From: Glandiceps talaboti
Taxonomy: Eukaryota > Hemichordata > Enteropneusta > Spengelidae
Assembly: GCF_964340395.1 (NCBI RefSeq)
Contig: NC_135553.1
Span: 1,050,001-1,114,000 of the forward strand
Direction of reading: 5' to 3'
Length of the DNA stretch: 64,000 bases
Numbering within the stretch: position 1 is the first letter of the stretch; the number at the start of each line of letters is the position of its first letter. The notes beneath the pieces were generated by a model. That model was not told the DNA's origin. It made no database searches and was given only the letters and a program-made list of their open reading frames with translations. The translations under genes were made by a program, and so were the position numbers. Shown one piece after another: positions 1 to 12,900 of the stretch.

Positions 1-292
1 GTGTTCAACTAGACATATATATGAGGTAAATATATCTTTATTTACTTGTGTGAAATAGACAGTATCGTCATGAAACGAAAGAGACATCATAAGTGTCAAA
101 TAACAGAGTGATTTAGACTCAGCAAGTAGTGCTTTTCATACATTTCTACACTTCTTGCTTCCTGCATTTTCATATTATTGTATTAGTGTTGAATTCATCA
201 TGAGATTTGATGAACAGTTGGTTATTTTGTTTACTGTTGTCAACATGACAACTTATGAATAAAATGATTCCCCTACAATTCCATTTATACAG
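1..292 (+). other. TSC2 intron sequence upstream of the acceptor array
   Basis: AT-rich, with no coding similarity and no repeat unit visible. It is presumably intronic because the next coding sequence begins at a splice acceptor and the reading frame must come from an upstream exon outside the window. Confidence 0.6.
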
Positions 293-2000
293 GATGATTT
301 GATAGAGTTAGTGGTCCTACCCCAACTTAGTCACATTGTTAATATTTACACAGGATGATTTGATAGAGTTAGTGGTCCTACCCCAACTAAGTCACATTGT
401 TAATATTTACACAGGATGATTTGATAGAGTTAGTGGTCCTACCCCAACTTAGTCACATTGTTAATATTTACACAGGATGATTTGATAGAGTTAGTGGTCC
501 TACCCCAACTAAGTCACATTGTTAATATTTACACAGGATGATTTGATAGAGTTAGTGGTCCTACCCCAACTTAGTCACATTGTTAATATTTACACAGGAT
601 GATTTGATAGAGTTAGTGGTCCTACCCCAACTTAGTCACATTGTTAATATTTACACAGGATGATTTGATAGAGTTAGTGGTCCTACCCCAACTAAGTCAC
701 ATTGTTAATATTTACACAGGATGATTTGATAGAGTTAGTGGTCCTACCCCAACTTAGTCACATTGTTAATATTTACACAGGATGATTTGATAGAGTTAGT
801 GGTCCTACCCCAACTTAGTCACATTGTTAATATTTACACAGGATGATTTGATAGAGTTAGTGGTCCTACCCCAACTAAGTCACATTGTTAATATTTACAC
901 AGGATGATTTGATAGAGTTAGTGGTCCTACCCCAACTAAGTCACATTGTTAATATTTACACAGGATGATTTGATAGAGTTAGTGGTCCTACCCCAACTTA
1001 GTCACATTGTTAATATTTACACAGGATGATTTGATAGAGTTAGTGGTCCTACCCCAACTTAGTCACATTGTTAATATTCACACAGGATGATTTGATAGAG
1101 TTAGTAGTCCTACCCCAACTAAGTCACATTGTTAATATTTACACAGGATGATTTGATAGAGTTAGTGGTCCTACCCCAACTAAGTCACATTGTTAATATT
1201 CACACAGGATGATTTGATAGAGTTAGTGGTCCTACCCCAACTAAGTCACATTGTTAATATTTACACAGGATGATTTGATAGAGTTAGTGGTCCTACCCCA
1301 ACTAAGTCACATTGTTAATATTTACACAGGATGATTTGATAGAGTTAGTAGTCCTACCCCAACTAAGTCACATTGTTAATATTTACACAGGATGATTTGA
1401 TAGAGTTAGTAGTCCTACCCCAACTAAGTCACATTGTTAATATTTACACAGGATGATTTGATAGAGTTAGTAGTCCTACCCCAACTAAGTCACATTGTTA
1501 ATATTTACACAGGATGATTTGATAGAGTTAGTGGTCCTACCCCAACTAAGTCACATTGTTAATATTTACACAGGATGATTTGATAGAGTTAGTAGTCCTA
1601 CCCCAACTAAGTCACATTGTTAATATTTACACAGGATGATTTGATAGAGTTAGTAGTCCTACCCCAACTAAGTCACATTGTTAATATTTACACAGGATGA
1701 TTTGATAGAGTTAGTGGTCCTACCCCAACTAAGTCACATTGTTAATATTTACACAGGATGATTTGATAGAGTTAGTAGTCCTACCCCAACTAAGTCACAT
1801 TGTTAATATTTACACAGGATGATTTGATAGAGTTAGTGGTCCTACCCCAACTAAGTCACATTGTTAATATTTACACAGGATGATTTGATAGAGTTAGTAG
1901 TCCTACCCCAACTAAGTCACATTGTTAATATTTACACAGGATGATTTGATAGAGTTAGTAGTCCTACCCCAACTAAGTCACATTGTTAATATTTACACAG
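293..2000 (+). repeat. 61-bp minisatellite made of a TSC2 splice acceptor plus exon start, 28 copies
   Basis: The unit starts GATGATTTGATAGAGTTAGT and ends TTAATATTTACACAG. It begins at 293 and repeats every 61 bp up to the real exon at 2001 (1,708 bp is exactly 28 x 61). Each unit therefore holds the acceptor CACAG, the first ~45 nt of the exon ([15 protein letters not shown]) and a short intron-like filler. Units differ at only a few sites (CTTAG/CTAAG, GTGGTC/GTAGTC, TTTACAC/TTCACAC). Because 61 is not a multiple of three, including extra units would break the frame, so one acceptor must normally be used. Confidence 0.97.
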
Positions 2001-4298
2001 GATGATTTGATAGAGTTAGTGGTCCTACCCCAACTAAGTCACATTGATGATGACCCAGACGTTGAAGTACGAAATGTTGCTGTACAGTTACTGGTGGATG
2101 TGGCATTAGATTGCCATACACAACGATGCATTGAGATATTCAGTATTATGGAAAAGGTAAAATTAATTTTCTGTGATTGATTTTAATGATAGACAGAAAA
2201 TAAAGGTCATGAAAATTGTAGATGTATAGACTTCCTCGTTTTGGATCACTTTTGATATAGATACTATATCATGTAATTGTATGATGATGCAGAAACCTGT
2301 GTATTCATTCCCTTTCTTTCATGGTCTTTTGATCACAGATTTCAATAAACAGTGCCCTCTAGTGGCACCCTTTCACATTCTGTAGTCATTTTTCTTTAAC
2401 AAAAAAAAATTGGTGTTTTAACAATTCTGCTCAAAATGTAACATTTCATTTCAGTTGCTTTCGCTTTTCAAAGGACTTTACTAATCGTTCTCCAACTTCA
2501 GGTAAAATCTATCTAGAGCTACTGTCAGTTAGTATTGAACCTTTTCAAGTACCTTTATCACCATTATAAGATCAGATTATTTGAACACACATGTATGTTA
2601 CAGATTTTCACTACCTGTAATGTTTTGGGAATCTCACTACTTGTAGTAGTTTGCTAATTTTTGTTATCACATCAACTTTATTGGTGATTATTGACAGGTA
2701 ATGAGTCGTCCAATGTCCAGCAGCAGTGTTACACCACCAGTATCTCCAGAGACAGGTGATGTGAAAGTACAAAGGCAAACCAAACAAAAAGTGGCTGAAA
2801 AACAGTTACTTGATATCAAAACAGCTAACATGGGTTTACTGGAAATATTCAAGGTAAGCTGTACCAAAGATTTCAGCAATTCAATATTGTTGACAATATT
2901 AATAGTAATGGATATTAAAGGATAGGCTCAACAAAACTCAGCTCTAAGTGTTTCCAAAAGTACTGACTAGCTTTCACCCTGTTAACAGAGCATCATTAAA
3001 TCAGTCGATGTTATATAGATATAAAAACTTTTGTCATACAGCAATGGTGTGTTAAAATTCAGGATGAGAGACATTTTGTATATCAAATGTAGAAACAATA
3101 AATTAAAGATGAATATAAGATAATCTGGTTTTACCATAATTACATTTATTATTGAGTACTTGAATTTTATCCTAAAACATAACTTGATATAGCTGAGTGC
3201 TTTCAACTGCAAACTGTCTTTCTTGTTCACTATGATAGATGGTGCTGTTTCAACAAGTTCATTATTATTATTGTATGCTAGTACTGTCATGCCACTCCAA
3301 CAAAGACATGAATAGCGTAAATAAGAATGCTGTGTCAAGTAGTGTTTACAAATCAGCAACAACAAAAGTATCTCATTATATAATACAACTTGTCAGAATT
3401 CTACATTATTTCTTGTGTTTCACTATCTTCATACCCAAGTTCTTTATTCCAGTTACAGAATTCGTACGTCATTTTATGATCATAAAAAATGGTAACTTAT
3501 TTATTGTAGTGTTTTTCATTCTTTTGCAGCATAAGATGTTTTTGCTGCCCTCCATGCATGCTGTGAAAGCATTTGAATTAGTAGTTCATCATATCCAGTC
3601 GCATTATTCTAACAACTATACACATGATGTGGCCTGTAGTATTAGATATGAGGTGAGTAATTCTAACAACTATACACATGATGTGGCCTGTAGTATCAGA
3701 TATGAGGTAAGTTATTCTAACAACTATACACATGATGTGGCCTGTAGTATTAGATATGAGGTGAGTTATTCTAACAACTATACACATGATGTGGCCTGTA
3801 GTATTAGATATGAGGTGAGTTATTCTAACAACTATACACATGATATGGCCTGTAGTATTAGATATGAGGTGAGTTATTCTAACAACTATACACATGATGT
3901 GGCCTGTAGTATTAGATATGAGGTGAGTTATTCTAACAACTATACACATGATGTGGCCTGTAGTATTAGATATGAGGTAAGTTATTGTAACAACTATACA
4001 CATGATGTAGCCTGTAGTATTAAGAAAGTGATGAAACAGACCATTGTGTCTGTATTTACGTTGACAAATAGACATAAAACATTATGTTACTCTATAACTT
4101 GTTTTCTGTTATACAGGTGTTCAAATGTCTGCTAAGATTAAGAGCTGATCCACTACACAGGTTAGGATTCCCAGATAAAGATGGCGTCATCAAGTATAGT
4201 CCATATCTGCTTGTAAAGGACAGGTATGTATAATGTAATAGATCTCGACCCTCATGAAAAAAGGCTGTTACCTATGAGGCTATCGAGTTTAAATAAAG

Positions 4299-4349
<51 letters not shown>

Positions 4350-7300
4350 GTCATCTGACAAAGATTTGAAAATTTATTTGAAACTTTTCTCTTAACATCA
4401 ACAAGTTTTACGAAACACATATTTTTTTTGTTCATATTTTCAACTTATTCTTGTTGTTGTACTCAATGAAGCATGCAGGATTGTCTAGTAGTGAAACCCT
4501 ATCTCACAAACGTAGTTGGTTGATAAACAAGGAATCGGATCTATACCTGATTTATGACAGTTTATCTATGGACATATTTTATGGGTCTACTGTACTTTCA
4601 TGCCTGTCTAGACTTTCAGATTCAGATTCAGATTCAGATTCAGATTCAGATTCAGATTCAGATACTTTATTACTATTTGTGTAAAACATTGGAATGTGAC
4701 TATTCATGAGTGCTCCGGGCTCCTTTTGATAACTTCAGACCAGATGTTAGCATTGTTAAATCATTGCTATCAGCACTAGCCTCTAAACTGACATATTTTC
4801 ATATTTTGATGATTTCAGACCAGATGTTAGCAGTGGTAAATCATTCCCATCAGCACTAGCCTCTAAACTGACATATTTTTATTTTGATGATTTCAGACCA
4901 GATGTTAGCAGTGGTAAATCATCGCCACCATCAGCCACAGCTTCCAGATCCCCAACACCAAGTGCTTTACAGTTCAAGACATCAGTTATTCCATTCATGG
5001 AAGGTTTCCTGACTGTAACACTCTGTCTTAAACATGTGAGTAAACAATAGGATAAAACACCATGAGAAAATCACTGTGTCTCAAACGTGACAGTATGTAA
5101 AACCAGCGTAATACAATCTGTTCTGGAACACGGTACTGTGGATACTTGCCCTAATACTCATAATGGCTGTGAGGCTGTACTCACATACTTTCATTGAAAC
5201 AGACATAAACTGGTTGAGAGGAAATTTTACAGCATACTAAAATGTACCAGTGGAATTCCACGTACTCAAGCAAACTTCACAGGGAACACCACTCTAGAAA
5301 ATAGAGACATTTTCATAAACTATGGGTTCTGGAGAGTAATTTTCTGATTTTACATTCACCTACAATTACTTGCGATTTGCGATATGCAAATACCCTGAGT
5401 ACAGCACACTGACACTCACACACCATAGCGTTGTCATATGACATTTACTGTATTAACAATGCCAGGAGACAAGTTGTAGATACCACCATAGGGTTGTCAT
5501 ATGACATTGACTGTATTAACAATGCCAGGAGACAAGTTGTAGATACCATCATAGGGTTGTCATATGCCATTGACTGTATTAACAATGCCAGGAGACAAGT
5601 TGTAGATACCATCATAGGGTTGTCATATGCCATTTACTGTATTAACGATGCCAGGAGACAAGTTGTAGATACCATCATAGGGTTGTCATATGCCATTTAC
5701 TGTATTAACGATGCCAGGAGACAAGTTGTAGATACCATCAATGTATATCGACATTAAGCATTATACTAGAAAAAGTTGATCAGATTTATGTAGTGCTGTA
5801 AGAATTACCACCTGAGTAAGTGTATAAAGTCAACTTGCATCACTTAAAAATCATGTCATTTATATTGAAATCTTTGGTTTATTTTGATCAGGAGACTAAT
5901 TGGACTGTACTGGACTCTGTGTTGAAGGAAGTCACTAAAGCTTTGGAGAATAAAAGTTTGACACTGGCTGCTGGTGCTAATGTGGACAGACTTTGTAATA
6001 GATTATGTCAGATGGTAAGATATTCACTAAAAATAATTCTCTATCTTTATTTCTCTCAGTGACTAGCATGCTGATTGCCCTCTAATAGGGGAAATACAAT
6101 TATCCTTAACTTGTAAATGTACAATGTGTATGTGTACATGTATAACAATAGGTGACTTGGCTATGCAATAGATAGGTACTGGATATCTAAAGGTAATTTG
6201 ACAGTGTTTCAGTTTTAAAATTTAGAAGTGCAGAGTTTATCATTCATCAACCTAAGGGCCATACATCATTTGCTTTTGTACAAGTATGTAAGAGTAGCTT
6301 AAATTCCACAGACACAAAATGAACAGTAACATATTTACTTCCTTCAGGTACTTTTACTTCAGCTCAGTTAAAGGACTATGTCTCAATCCCTGGTTATTAC
6401 ATTTAATGTTATCTCAATGACGATTAACTTTTTAGTTCTGGACAAACTTTTTGTATAGCTCTGTGTTTTACACCTAGATTTTAATCCTAATCTGAAGTGG
6501 GCCTTTAAAACCTGGTGTGTGTTGGTTAAACCTGGTATGTGTTGGTTAAACCTGGTGTGTGTTGGTTAAACCTGGTATGTGTTGGTTAAACCTGGTATGT
6601 GTTGGTTAAACCTGGTATGTATTGGTTAAACCTGGTGTGTGTTGGTTAAACCTGGTATGTGTTGGTTAAACCTGGTGTGTGTTGGTTAAACCTGGTATGT
6701 GTTGGTTGAACCTGGTATGTGTTGGTTAAACCTGGTGTGTGTTGGTTAAACCTGGTATGTGTTGGTTAAACCTGGTATTTGTTAGTTAAATTTATTTAAC
6801 TATTTTCATTTCTTTTAATTAGATAACAGATCCACACTCCTCATCCAACTTAAAGAATACGCCACCAAACTTCAAGAGATCTGATTTCTACCAGAGTGTA
6901 TACCCAGTATTAACAGCATTAGCATCTTACCATGCCTACCTAGAACCCAATAGACAGGTAAATATAAAGTCATGTGATTTTTGTAATCAGTCTTACCATT
7001 GTTGTTTGTTTCTGAATGGAGTACAGTCCTTGAATGAGATGTGAAACAGCGTTGTACCTCGGTCAACCCAGCTGTATAAATGGGGACTTTGTAGGATAGA
7101 GACTGTTATTTGAAGGATTTAACCTTATGCACAGATAGAGGCAGTATGGATTGTATGCTTCCCAGGGAATTGACAAAGTATATAAAGGCTGTAGTTCAGA
7201 GGTTATTTTGTTCTCTTTCAGTATGAAATGGTGAGATGTTTGGAGCATGGATTGACATCAAAATGTGCTCAGCAGTGTGTTAATGCATTAATGATATGTA

Positions 7301-9541
7301 CCATAGAGATGCAGCAAGTGATGGTTAGATTACTACCGTCAGTACTTCTAAAACTGACCCACATCTCAGCTACTGTTGCCATTGCCATACCAATGCTGGA
7401 ATACCTATCTAGTAAGTCAACCATACTTGTGTGCAGTCTTAACTTCAAGCACAAAGGTCAATGTTGTCAATGTTGCAACCTGTAATCTATATAATTATGG
7501 AAATTTGTCATCTGTCCATAACATCTGTTAATAACAATAATTTCAGATTTTTTCACTAAACCTTATAAAGATAGTAAAAAATATCAAAAGTACTCACTGG
7601 AATGAAACCTAAGGGATTTCTTGTGGATGTTATTAATTGCCTTACATGTGCTACTGTACATTTTACATTAAACTAAAGATACTAGCAAAGCAAGTAACTT
7701 TGTGGTCTATTTTCAGGTTTGACAAGACTGCCAAGACTATATGCCAGCTTCAATGAAGACCAGTACATGAGTATATTTGCTATAGCACTGCCATACACCA
7801 ATCCATTCAAGTAAGTCTTTGATGTTAGTGAAGTTGCACAAACTTACAATGTTTTAGTCCTGGCGATTGTGTCATTTTGATGTCATGTGATTGCCATGTG
7901 TTTCTCTTTGCTAGGTTTTGACTGTATCATTGGCACTTCATGTGATTGCCATATGTTTCTCTTTGCTAGGTTTTGACTATTATTAGCACATCATGTTATT
8001 GCCCATGTGTTTCTCTTTGCTAGGTTTTGACTATCATTAGCACATCATGTTATTGCCCATGTGTCTCACTTTGCTAGGTTTTGACTGTATCATTAGCACA
8101 TCATGTGATTGCCATGTCTCTCTCTCTCTCTTTGCCAGGTTTTCATTATATGTAGTATCATTGGCGCATCATGTGATCGCTATGTGGTTCATTAAATGCC
8201 GACTTCCATTTAGAAGAGACTTTGTCCGATTTATTTCAAAGGTTGGTTGTTGTCTTGTACTTCCTTATTAAAAGTTTAAAAATGTTATTACTAGAATTTT
8301 ATCATTTTAAGAAATAGATGATAAATTATTTCCTTGTAGACTTCCATCATCCCTAAATTTATCCATTCTTCTTTGTTCTTAAACATTCTCCAACATTCTC
8401 CTGTCTCTGTCTCTCACTCTGTTTTTCTCTTGTCTCTGTCTCTCACTCTGTTTTTCTATCTGTCTCCCTCCTTCCCTCCCTCCTTCCCTCCATCGACAAC
8501 CTTTCTCACCTCCTTGTTCTTCCTTATTCATTATTTTTACCTGCAACTGGGTGTACCTGGGGTATCCTTTTTTACACACAGACAACCAATGATATGTTCA
8601 CTTAAAATTGTTACAATACCAATAATTAGACAATAGACATGTTAATTTAGAGGTCTGTTTTATCTGTATGTGGTATAGTAATAAGTTGAAATCATGATTT
8701 ATTGGGTGCTGATTTTTGGGTGCGGACCTGAAAATTGATTTCATGAATATATTTCACCATACTGTACACAAATATGTTTATCCACTGTTGATTCAATACA
8801 ATGTAGAGTGTTCAATGTTATGATTAAGTTGTTAAATCTAACAAAACAGTTTAAGTTGTAGATATTACATCTTTAAGAATCATTGAATATTGATTTGATT
8901 ATTTTTACAGGGATTGAAATCTAATGCATTAGCTCCATATGAAGGATTGATACCAAGAGTCAACCAAACCAAATTACGCCGTAGTAGTAGTTTATCAGAT
9001 AAATCAAGAGGGTTAGTATCTATTGTACAATAGAGATGTCTTCAAATGTTTCAAATTCAACACTAAGAAAGTGCAATGACTCCCTAGCATAGACTTGATT
9101 AGTATCAATTACAATGAGTGAACACTGTTCTATATGTGCCCAATAAGTTAACATAGGAAAGTTTACTTTGTGAATACAGTCAACAGCTTCAAGTACTCAC
9201 AGTATTCAAATTAGTTGGTCTCCGCATATACATATACTTGTAGACATTTGAAATTGTTTATCATTCTGTAAAATAACTTGGCAATGAATTGTACCAATAC
9301 TCTCATACTTGGACAAATGTAACTCACACCATGTGTTTTCCAATTATAGACCTGTTGGAAGTGGTCCGTCAAGTCCAGTGTCGCCAGGATCAGCTGGAGG
9401 GAGTTCAAAGTCAGCCAGTGTGAAAGAAAGTAAAGTGGGACCAGATGAACAGCTGAACAGATTACATTTAGAATTGACAGAGACTTGTATTGATCTAATG
9501 GCTAGATATACATTCTCTACCTGTGCAGCTATGCCTAGAAG
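2001..9541 (+). CDS. TSC2: TSC2 window exons 1-12: helical-repeat scaffold and tuberin core domain
   Basis: These twelve exons encode the end of the N-terminal HEAT-like solenoid, which in the family contacts TSC1, and the conserved tuberin domain. Recognisable blocks are the exon at 3530 ([13 protein letters not shown]), 4117 ([19 protein letters not shown]), 6823 ([12 protein letters not shown]), 7222 ([15 protein letters not shown]), 7717 (RLPRLYASF) and 8139 (AHHVIAMWF). The exon at 8911 ends with the arginine-serine stretch [11 protein letters not shown]. It sits where vertebrate tuberin carries an AGC-kinase site, so it may be its functional counterpart; that is inference. Introns here are short (about 0.25-1 kb) and several are largely filled by tandem copies of the neighbouring exon edge. 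The donor at 8242 is GTTGGT, weaker than its neighbours. Confidence 0.93.
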
Positions 9542-9850
9542 GTAGGAACAATTCTATCAATCTGTCTGATGGCTAGATATACATTCTCTACCTGTCAGTC
9601 TATCTAATGGCTAGATATACATCTCTACCTGTCAGTCTGTCTGTCTAATGGCTAGATATACATTCTCTACCTGTGCAGCTATGCCTAGAAGGTAGGAACA
9701 ATTCTATCAATCTGTCTAATGGCTAGATATACATTCTCTACCTGTCAGTCTATCTAATGGCTAGATATACATTCTCTACCTATCAAATTAAAACCATGCT
9801 TGAATATAAGGACCCCTCTCTTATTCACCTACATGCAAGCTATCATGGAT

Positions 9851-9933
<83 letters not shown>

Positions 9934-9942
9934 AATACATAC

Positions 9943-9993
<51 letters not shown>

Positions 9994-12900
9994 CATATAT
10001 ACAATATTTTTAAGTTTACATTGTAAGGTATTTCTGTGTACATACTCATACAGATCCCCAGTTGGAGAGTTCCTGTTGGCTGGTGGTCAGCATCAGTCCT
10101 GGTTGCTTGGCAACAAGGTGATCACCATAACAACCAGTGGTGGAGGAATGAAGATGAACAAGAATGGCCTGTGTGATAAATGTTGCAGTCTAGTGAAGAA
10201 ACAGTCTTCAATACCTAGAGAGAGTATAGTACCAAAGACAATGAATACAGAGGAAGAAGAGGAAATGTCAGTACCCTTAGCACCATTACCACAGGTGTCA
10301 CAATTTAGACATAGTAATGAACGTCAACGGTGTAAATCAGGAAGTAGTCACAAGGTGGACAGTGCTGGTAATATGATTCCATTTAAACCACCCAGAAAGG
10401 AAGATACACCGGAAGTGAAACATCTATCCCTGATATCATCAACAGCATCGGAAGACAGTAGAAGTGATTTGGAAGGAATTGGTGGATCCACTGGTCAGCC
10501 ATCCAGTCTTACAGATTCTAGTCAATCAACCTCTACAATGCAACATACACCAACTGTAACACCTGTCAAGTCTGACGAATCACCATCCTCAAGACCATCC
10601 CAATTATCAGTTCCATCTATTGAGAAATTATCAGTGTCTTCTTTGATAGAAGCTCCCTACCTCTGTAACTGTTGGTGTCAGGGATGGGCTGAAGTTCATA
10701 TCCGTTCTCCAACTGGAAATACATCATGGATGATGAGAATACAGAACCAACAGAACCTGGCACCAACAAGTCAGGAATTGCCACTGATGGACTTATCAGA
10801 ATTATTGATGGCAAACATGGAGTTAGAACGGGAACAGCTTGGAATAGGTGCACTTACACCAAGGTCTCCTAATGGTAAGTCATGCATGCTGTGACAACCA
10901 ACGAATTTCCTTGTCTTTTGACAGTTAAGAGCCACTGATGTGTTCATGTGCAGTTGTCCTAGATTTGGTAGATTTTAGAAATTACTGCAACCACCTTTAT
11001 TACAAATGAAAGTGACGCCAACTATGACAGCGCTAGTGATATAAAGTACTTGATATTACACTGTAAAACTTGAATGTGTGGCAATACATATGACAATGAC
11101 AGTGATGTATGACAATAGCCATGATGACAGTTGCATTGACAATACTTGTGACAATGCCAGTGATGTATGTAGTGACTATATTTATGACTATAGCCATGAC
11201 AGTTGCATTGACAATACTTGTTACAATACCAGTGATGTATCTAATGACACTTGTGACAATATCTATGCCCATACCCATGACAACTACATTGACAATACCT
11301 GTGATCTAGCGATTGACACATGACAATACCTGTGACCATACCCATGACAATTGCATTGACAATACCTTTGATAATACCTGTGATATAGTGACTGACACAT
11401 GGGACAATACCTGTGACAATAGAATTGACAGACCAGTGTCACAGGTAACCCATAATAGTCTTGGTACTTTACCATCCTAACTAAAGAATTGTTGTTGTTT
11501 TCCATGTGTAGATAACAATAGTACAGACAGAAGTGATATGCCATACCAATCAGAAAGTAGGTTATCATCAGAAGATTCTACCGATATTTTCACCAAAGAA
11601 GTTACCCATGTATCACCGTACCCTCTCAGAAGAAGTCGTTCTTGTCCTGGTCTTGTAAACGAGAATCAAAGTAATGATATGTATGGACTTGAAAGTGATC
11701 AGAGTGATGAACTAGTCCGATCCTTTGAGAGTAAAACTAAGATGGACTCATTTCAAAAAACTAAACTGTTGCAATCAAAGTCTGCCATTGAACCTATAGA
11801 AAGTGTTCGGAAGTACAGTGATCCGTCAGAGATGAAGGCAATAGCTGAACGAAGAAGAAGGAAACGTCAACAAAGTCAGCAGTCTGGTCTTGTGCAAACC
11901 AAATCAGCTAAGAGTGAAGTTTTGCCATCAACACAACCCATGGCTAGACTAGAAGACATAGAAAACAAAGTTAAAAGTGAACCTACTAGTAAAACAGACA
12001 TTGAACCAGGATCAGTATCTGGAGAGATGTCAGCTAGTCGTGTACAGAGACGACAACGTCAGTTGTCAAGACAACCATTTTCAGTTGATATTCCAGAGAC
12101 AAGTCAATTGCAAGATGAAACTGATGATGATTCAGTATTTCCTATGACACGAGTACGTGGTTATACTGTGTCTGTGATGTCACCGGCCACCGATCAACAA
12201 CGAGTTTCAGCTCAAAGAGAAATGAGAAAAAAACGATCTTCCACAGTCAAGGAAGTGTACAGAGGTGGTATTAGTCCTGGGTAAGAAGATATTCCTTTAT
12301 ATAATTAAAATAACAAAATCTGAAACAAAATGTCGTCTGCTGGACAAAAATCTTAAACATTGTTACATTTTATCATTTTGGTAAGATTATTATTGAACTA
12401 CACAATAAAATGTAGCACTTTTGGTGACAATTTTGTTGAACCAGAAGTTAAAATGTAGCACTTTTGGTAACAATTTTGTTGAACCAGAAGTTAAAATGTA
12501 GCACTTTTGGTAACAATTTTGTTGAACCAGAAGTTAAAATGTAGCAGAGTTAGTATGATTTTTGATGAGCCACATGATGTTTTGTTTGATGTTTGGGATT
12601 TTAAATGTAATTGTTTATAAGTTATACATTTAAGATAATTTATTTTATACAAAATATACAGGAAAGTTACTGTTAACATTTACTTCACTCATGGCACTGT
12701 ACCAAAACTGAGATACGTTTTACAAAATGAGAGAAACTTAATTGTATTAATGAAAAATTATGTCATCTTTGTTTTTTACAGGTTTGTATTTCTACAGATG
12801 TATCATTCATCTTTCTTTGGAACTGGTGAAGAAAGACCACAACTTCTACCTGATGGACAGGTATGACAAAATACAGCTCATTTCATGTTACCATTCAGTG

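Noticed and set aside
3239-4135. A 298-codon continuous ORF
   Set aside because: It joins intron, the real TSC2 exon at 3530 and the in-frame 54-bp repeat. Only 3530-3652 (plus possible repeat units) is supported as coding.
11284-11568. 94-codon minus-strand ORF overlapping a TSC2 exon
   Set aside because: Runs through the TGACAATA array and antisense to the exon at 11512; a shadow frame.
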